Assembly (NCBI GenBank): GCA_036873135.1
Contig: JAPTYO010000007.1
Span: 10,894,763-10,958,762 of the forward strand
DNA: 64,000 nucleotides
From: Clarkia xantiana subsp. parviflora
Taxonomy: Eukaryota > Streptophyta > Magnoliopsida > Myrtales > Onagraceae
Direction of reading: 5' to 3'
Positions 58,977-64,000 of the stretch are shown in pieces. The position numbers and the translations under genes are program-made. Below the pieces are notes generated by a model, which saw only the letters and a list, made by a program, of their open reading frames with translations, was not told where the DNA came from and ran no database searches. Position 1 is the first letter of the stretch. Every line of letters begins with the position of its first letter.

Positions 58977-61272
58977 CAACATTACTTGAAACCGGTGACG
59001 AAACTAAGGGCAATTACCCTCAAAAAAAATTAGTGGCTATATAAATACTCCTTGTAAATTTAATAATATTCAATTTTTCACCTCGGGATTTTAGATCGGT
59101 CTTTTTACAATTCTAATTTGCCCCTGATTCATTCAGAAGACAAATACTTTCACAAATAAAAGTGAAACTCTAAAAGCAGATAATACAATTAGATTTCTTA
59201 AAAAATACATTTTTCACTAAACAAAGAAATTCATTATTAAAAAATCAAAGATTTCTACTCTACTTACACAATTTCGAATCCAACAAATTCACAACCTATC
59301 ACCATTACTTAGATGGAATATGTTTTACTAAAGAAAGCATGAAAAGAAGAATCTTACGGCAAAAAAGTGAATTGCAGCTATAACCAAAATTTAACACTGA
59401 ATATATTTTCTGTTTAGCTCAAAATTCAATCAGCTCAAACTTCTTACCCAAGACTAATTAAGCAAGAGAGGAAGCATTCAAGACTGAACCAACAGATCCA
59501 TGTAGTATCCGCTTTGATCTCCAAATCAATTGAAATGTACTTTCGTTTCTTCTAAATTTTTCTAAATACCAGCTTCATTGTGTTTAAAGATGGATTAAAT
59601 GCAGCTTTTAATTAGTAGAAGAAATTGAATTTAGAAAAGATGGTTGTGAATCTCTTCAATTAGAAGGGTTTTCTATTACTGATTTGTTTAGTCTTTATTA
59701 TTAAAAATATAATAGAAGACATAATAAAAATTACTTAAAACTAATGACAACCTTTCTATTAGAATAACGGGATTGGATTTCTTTGAGTTTTACTACAATT
59801 TTGACCCAAAATATTTTAAGTCCAATTTTAGAATAGGTCGTTTTTTTTTGTTTTTGTTTTTTGTTTTGCTTGAGAATTCTCTAATTGTCAATAATAACTT
59901 TTATATTCACAATGGGTTGGCAGTTCAGTTTGAATTGGTAAATTAAGTGAAAAATAAATATAAGTATGTTAATGGTGAGGGTGGCCATCCTGGTTTCGTC
60001 TTTTGGTTGACACCAAATAAGTGATGAAAACTCGAAACTCTATAGGTTCCAATCAGATAAAAAAAAATATAATCAGAAAGATTAATGTACATGAAGAAAT
60101 GAATAACCTATACACTTATGTGTAGTGCAAGCTACAATTAAAGTTAGAATAAAACTATTCTACAACCAGCAAGCACATGACAACGATATTATATACATGG
60201 ACAACATGAGAATTCAATATATATAGTGCATAAATGTTCATAATATCGTTTTAATTAGATCTCATTCTCATATATGCAAATAATAAATATTAACCATTGT
60301 TTGTTAGACGGTAAAATAGAGGAAAATGTCACCCCGCGCAGACATACCCATATTATTATTATTATTATTATTATTATAATAATAATAATAATTACTGTTA
60401 AAATATATATAGTGCACTGGTCTTGTTTAAACTTTAAAGAGAGTAGTACCTAATATTAATAGTGAAATTACATCTAGCGTATATCATATTTAATTTAATA
60501 ATCAAAGTATACAACTTTAATAGGTGGACTGCACATTCCTACGGGACATTCCAATGTCAACATTAATTATCAATCTCATCTCATATATGTGTTATTAGTT
60601 TATACATCGTCCAGTCCCACTTTCTTTGTTGTTCCTCTCCTCTTTGATGGGTATATTTCCCTTTAACCTTTTATGTCACATGTGTCCTACTTTCCTAAGT
60701 TTCAAATATATACTTCATTATGTAGATAGATCATAGCGTTGATAGGTACCTAATTAGGATTAAGTTATTTAGTTTTAATTTATATAAATTCCTGGATAAT
60801 TAGGAGCCTTTATCAATAACTAGCATCTAGTATGTATGTTATTTAGGATGTGCTTTGGAACTGACGCAAGTCATACTAGCTAGGCTGTTAAGGTAGCTAC
60901 TCTAATCGTATTGGTTGTGTTGATTAGGTCCACACGTTTGTTTCCTTTGAGTTTTCTTTTTAGTGGACTAATTAATAAATTATATATGAAATTGTTGGTT
61001 ATTGATTCTAATTAGATTAAAAAACTTATATGTTAATGTCGGAAATTCGTTTTTTAATTTATCTATTAAATAAGTTTAATTTATATGTTATTCGAATTGT
61101 TTTAACTTTTATCTTTAATAAAAAAAATCGTTATTAGATTATTAAGAAGAAAAAAAGTATGTCAGCATCGTCATGACACGTGTCAATAATCGAGGAGTTA
61201 AATAGAGAGAGCTTTCACTTTGTGAGAGAAGAAGGAATAGTTGAGCAGTTGTTGAGAGTGATATCGGTAGCC
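58977..61272. other. Gene-free AT-rich region before the Di19 gene
   Basis: No coding region found over 2.3 kb. An (ATT)n/(TAA)n tract occupies about 60349-60391, forming a small palindrome at its centre. The last 150 bp presumably contain the Di19 promoter and leader. Confidence 0.55.
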
Positions 61273-62903
61273 ATGGACGTTGACTACTACTACTGGGAAT
61301 CGAGAGAACACCCAGCGAAGCATCGGCAAATCAATATTAACGAGTGTGCAGAAGGAGATGATGATGATGAGGCGTGCACAGCTTTGTTTCCATGTCCCTT
61401 TTGTTACGTGCAAGTTCAAGTAAATTTGCTGTGCACTCACTTGCAGAACGACCACTCCTTTGACTTTATAAATATTGCAGTAAGTAGCTAGTACTAGTAT
61501 CTTCTTTATCTATTCTTCGTTTAACTCAAGTTTTACTTTGCAGCAATATTCAATGTCAAAATTAAACCTATACATATATATATTTGGGTTAAGAATTTAA
61601 AATCAGTTTCAGATTTCATCTATATTGAAATTTGGTATCTCATAATTAAAATGTTTATATGAATAGTATCTTGTTTCATTTTAGTGTGATTATTTTAGAG
61701 AAACTAATTCTGACGAAACCGACTGTTAAATTCGAGCTCCTCTGCATGCTCCATTTCCGTTACATTGTCGGAATCGTCATCCGAGAAGCTGGCCACATCC
61801 GCGTCAATAAATCTCGCTTTGTTTTCGCTGGAAATCGCTTAACACCACTCTGGTGGAATCCTTTCTTTTGGATGTTTAAGTTTGTGGGAAACTAAGCGAT
61901 TTTGTGTAAAGTAAAGAGTGATGGATTATAAGTGGGTTGATGGAAAATACGCACGGAAACACCAAATTTTAACAAAAATGAAATATGAAATTATCCATAT
62001 TAACATTTTAATCCCGAGACACCAAATTTCAACATGGTGAAACCTGAAACTGTTTCTAGGTTTTTAACCCTATAAATTTAACACCAAGCTACCTACTACT
62101 GTTTAATTTGATACTACTGTCTGTTTAATTTGATACTGCAATTCAACTTCATAGATGCCACTGATCACTTGAGCATCGATCCACAGTGATTCCCTTGCTC
62201 ATAAATTTGGAAATAGACTTTTTTGTTTCACTTTGAAAGTTGGTTTATCCCAAATATCCTGTGTTATCTCTATTAGTATAATTTGTGTGGTGTCCTTTCT
62301 ATGTGATATATTTGGTGTAACTTTTTTTTTGGCCAATTTGGTGTAAGAAGTTGTTAATGGAAAAGAAAGTTAGAATTTAGAGTCTGGTGCAATTCAGGTT
62401 TGTCCTCTGTGTGCGGCAAACTTAGGGAAAGATGGCACAGCACATTTCATATCGCAGCATACAAGTTTGTTGAAGGTACTGGTGTTTCTCTTTTGCAATT
62501 AGTTCGCTCATCTTCTTCCCTTTCTCACAATATTTAATAGAGTGAGCTATATATATATGATTGCAGAGGAGGAGAATAGAAGAGCTTTGGACTGATGCTT
62601 CTCCAAATCTAGACACACATGATCCACTCCTTTCGCCTTTCATTTGCACCCCAACGTTTCCAGTCTCAGAACAAATTCACCCGAAAAGGTATTCTTTTGG
62701 CAGAAGAAACTCACATGTATATTTATTTCTCTAACTTTACTACTACTACTCTACTACCATAGACAATCCTCCTAGCACAGCCATTTATCATCGGTTGTCT
62801 CTGCAGGGCATCTGAATGTCGTATACAAGATAATGATTACGAGACAACAAGGCACAAGTCAAAGTTTGTTCAAGACCTAGTATCCTCAACCATCTTATCT
62901 TAG
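61273..62903 (+). CDS. Di19 (drought-induced 19) zinc-finger protein
   Basis: Four exons: 61273-61479, 62398-62475, 62567-62688, 62807-62903, giving 167 residues. Two adjacent atypical zinc fingers are visible: FPCPFCYVQVQVNLLCTHLQ plus NDHSFD (about residues 43-65) and VCPLCAANLGKDGTAHFISQ plus H (about 70-91). A basic patch RRRIEELW follows the second finger, like the Di19 nuclear-localisation region, and the C-terminal SKFVQDLVSSTIL resembles the family end. Di19 proteins are nuclear and are phosphorylated by calcium-dependent kinases in drought and salt signalling. At 167 residues it is shorter than the usual 200-220. The ATG was chosen because MDVDYYYWESR is the typical family start. Intron 1 (918 bp) contains a MITE. 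Confidence 0.88.
61586..62070. mobile_element. Mutator-like MITE family X, copy 2, in Di19 intron 1
   Basis: 485 bp; the left end GGGTTAAGAATTTAAAATCAG mirrors the right end (reversed GGGTTAAAAACCTAGAAACAG), with arms of about 70 bp. The flanks TATATATTT (61577-61585) and TATAAATTT (62071-62079) match at 8 of 9 bases. The interior matches 45900-46180. Confidence 0.78.
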
Positions 62904-63323
62904 TCCCAACAACTCAGTCATACATGAAAATGATGCATACTTACTTTGTATCAACATGCGGATTCTTATTATCCGTCATTATGTGTCATGTGACGATATA
63001 TATAATAATATAACAGCAATGTTTTTTCTTCCTTATTATCACTCTATGATTTGTTCAATTGAAGTATCGCAAAACAATTAATCTTTTATTGTCTAGACAA
63101 AATGAACTATCGTCGAGGAAAAACCTCTGACCCAAAATACGTATATACAACTTCCATCCAGTTCAAAACATTACAATCAGTCGAGGAAGACTCAACTTAC
63201 TCTACCTTTACAAGGACTTAAGAGGTTGATACTTTACATGTATTCATTATTTCTTTAGGCCAATTGCTCACTTTTATATAGAATCTTCAGCCTCTTTTAG
63301 TCAGAATAGTGGCTTGTCAGTCA
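62904..63323. other. Interval between Di19 and the kinase gene
   Basis: The two genes converge, so this should contain both 3' UTRs. No further coding signal is seen. Confidence 0.5.
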
Positions 63324-63985
63324 TTACAGAATAGACTGGTCCCTGGTGAAAAATGGGTGCCTGAGAGCTTGCCTCGCTGTCAACCGATCAGATGGATCGT
63401 ACTTTAGCAGTCGAGACAGCAAGTGTAAAAGGTCCCCATCAGAATCACCTACATTGTCTACTATTATCTTCTGCAACAAAGCAAACACACAATTTTACAC
63501 TTCCCACACCCTACTACATCAATCAAGGCCACTACAACCAAAGGCCAAACAATACATACCTCAAGACGGTGTAATTTATTGACTGCTCGAATACTATCTC
63601 TGGAGGCAGCACCCTCAGGCCAGTCCAAGCGACCTCTTCTAACATACTTTTCTGCACTCCGGCTGTCAAAATTCATAGCTAATTGTTATCACCAGAGCAA
63701 AAACAATACTTTAACGGGTGACTTCATCACAGGTAAGACTTACTCAGGTTTCCTCAACATGTGACAAGGTAAAGAGCCTAACACATGCTCCATCATTGCA
63801 AGGTGCTCCAAATCTTCATGAGTTTGGAACAATGCTTCTCCCTGTGGTGCGCATAAGTATGAGGCTAACAACTAATACACCGGCTCTTGATAGTTATTTA
63901 AGAGGACAATGTTGGCATACCGTGCACAGTTCAACTAGGATACATCCAACACTCCAGACATCACATGGATAGCTCCACCCAAGTC
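63324..63985 (-). CDS. AFC-type LAMMER dual-specificity protein kinase, C-terminal part
   Basis: Partial gene running off the right edge. Readable exons on the minus strand: 63985-63921, 63841-63744, 63662-63560, 63470-63324, with consistent phases. They encode the kinase C-lobe: [20 protein letters not shown] (subdomain IX), [18 protein letters not shown], the plant AFC signature [14 protein letters not shown], and the terminal [22 protein letters not shown] kinases phosphorylate SR splicing factors in the nucleus. Which of AFC1, AFC2 or AFC3 it matches cannot be told from this part. The catalytic N-lobe and the HRD/DFG segments lie outside the window. Confidence 0.88.
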
Positions 63986-64000
63986 CTGCATATCACACTA

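Overview
The window is nuclear DNA of a flowering plant, almost certainly a eudicot. Genes have short exons split by GT-AG introns, two encode pentatricopeptide-repeat (PPR) organelle RNA proteins, several families are plant-specific (Di19, PIRL, FLOE/DUF1421, PB1 octicosapeptide), and intergenic DNA is AT-rich and filled with nested plant transposons. From memory of Arabidopsis locus numbers, SPC25 (At3g48210), the PB1 gene (At3g48240) and BIR6 (At3g48250) are near neighbours on chromosome 3, and all three occur here in the same order, so this looks like a retained, TE-expanded syntenic block. I cannot name the species.

Layout. 1-13.3 kb is gene-dense: SPC25 (+), an OCRE/G-patch RNA-processing protein (-), a FLOE-like DUF1421 condensate protein (+), an E-class PPR protein (-), a plastid-type spermidine-synthase-fold methyltransferase (-) and ribosomal protein uL15/RPL27A (-). 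13.4-40 kb is TE-rich. It holds a Mutator-type MITE, a very young 6.5-kb Ty1/copia element with near-identical LTRs but decayed coding sequence, two solo LTRs of one family, hAT and Mutator-like elements nested in each other, a TRIM-type element and a tandemly duplicated pair of PB1 genes. 40-43 kb carries a PIRL leucine-rich-repeat gene. 43.2-46.3 kb is a retroposon inserted in the end of a MITE. 47.3-49.7 kb is a cluster of three PIF/Harbinger-type MITEs. 50.3-52.2 kb is a beta-hexosaminidase (HEXO2-like), followed by a GC-rich inverted-repeat element, a small unknown gene, BIR6 (-) with a hairpin MITE in its promoter, and another Mutator-like MITE. 58-61 kb is AT-rich and largely empty. 61.2-62.9 kb is a Di19 zinc-finger gene with a MITE in intron 1, and the right edge cuts through an AFC/LAMMER protein kinase (-).

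The genes do not form a pathway; they are independent plant housekeeping and regulatory loci. The informative part is the TE stratigraphy. The PB1 duplication supplies paralogous empty sites for a solo LTR and a hAT element, so the order of duplication and insertion can be read directly. I found no CRISPR array, tRNA, rRNA or operon-like unit and no clear new molecular system. The most novel candidates are the 2.5-kb retroposon with unrecognised reading frames and the copia element that seems to have moved without its own intact proteins. Exon joints were derived by eye from GT-AG signals and reading-frame continuity.
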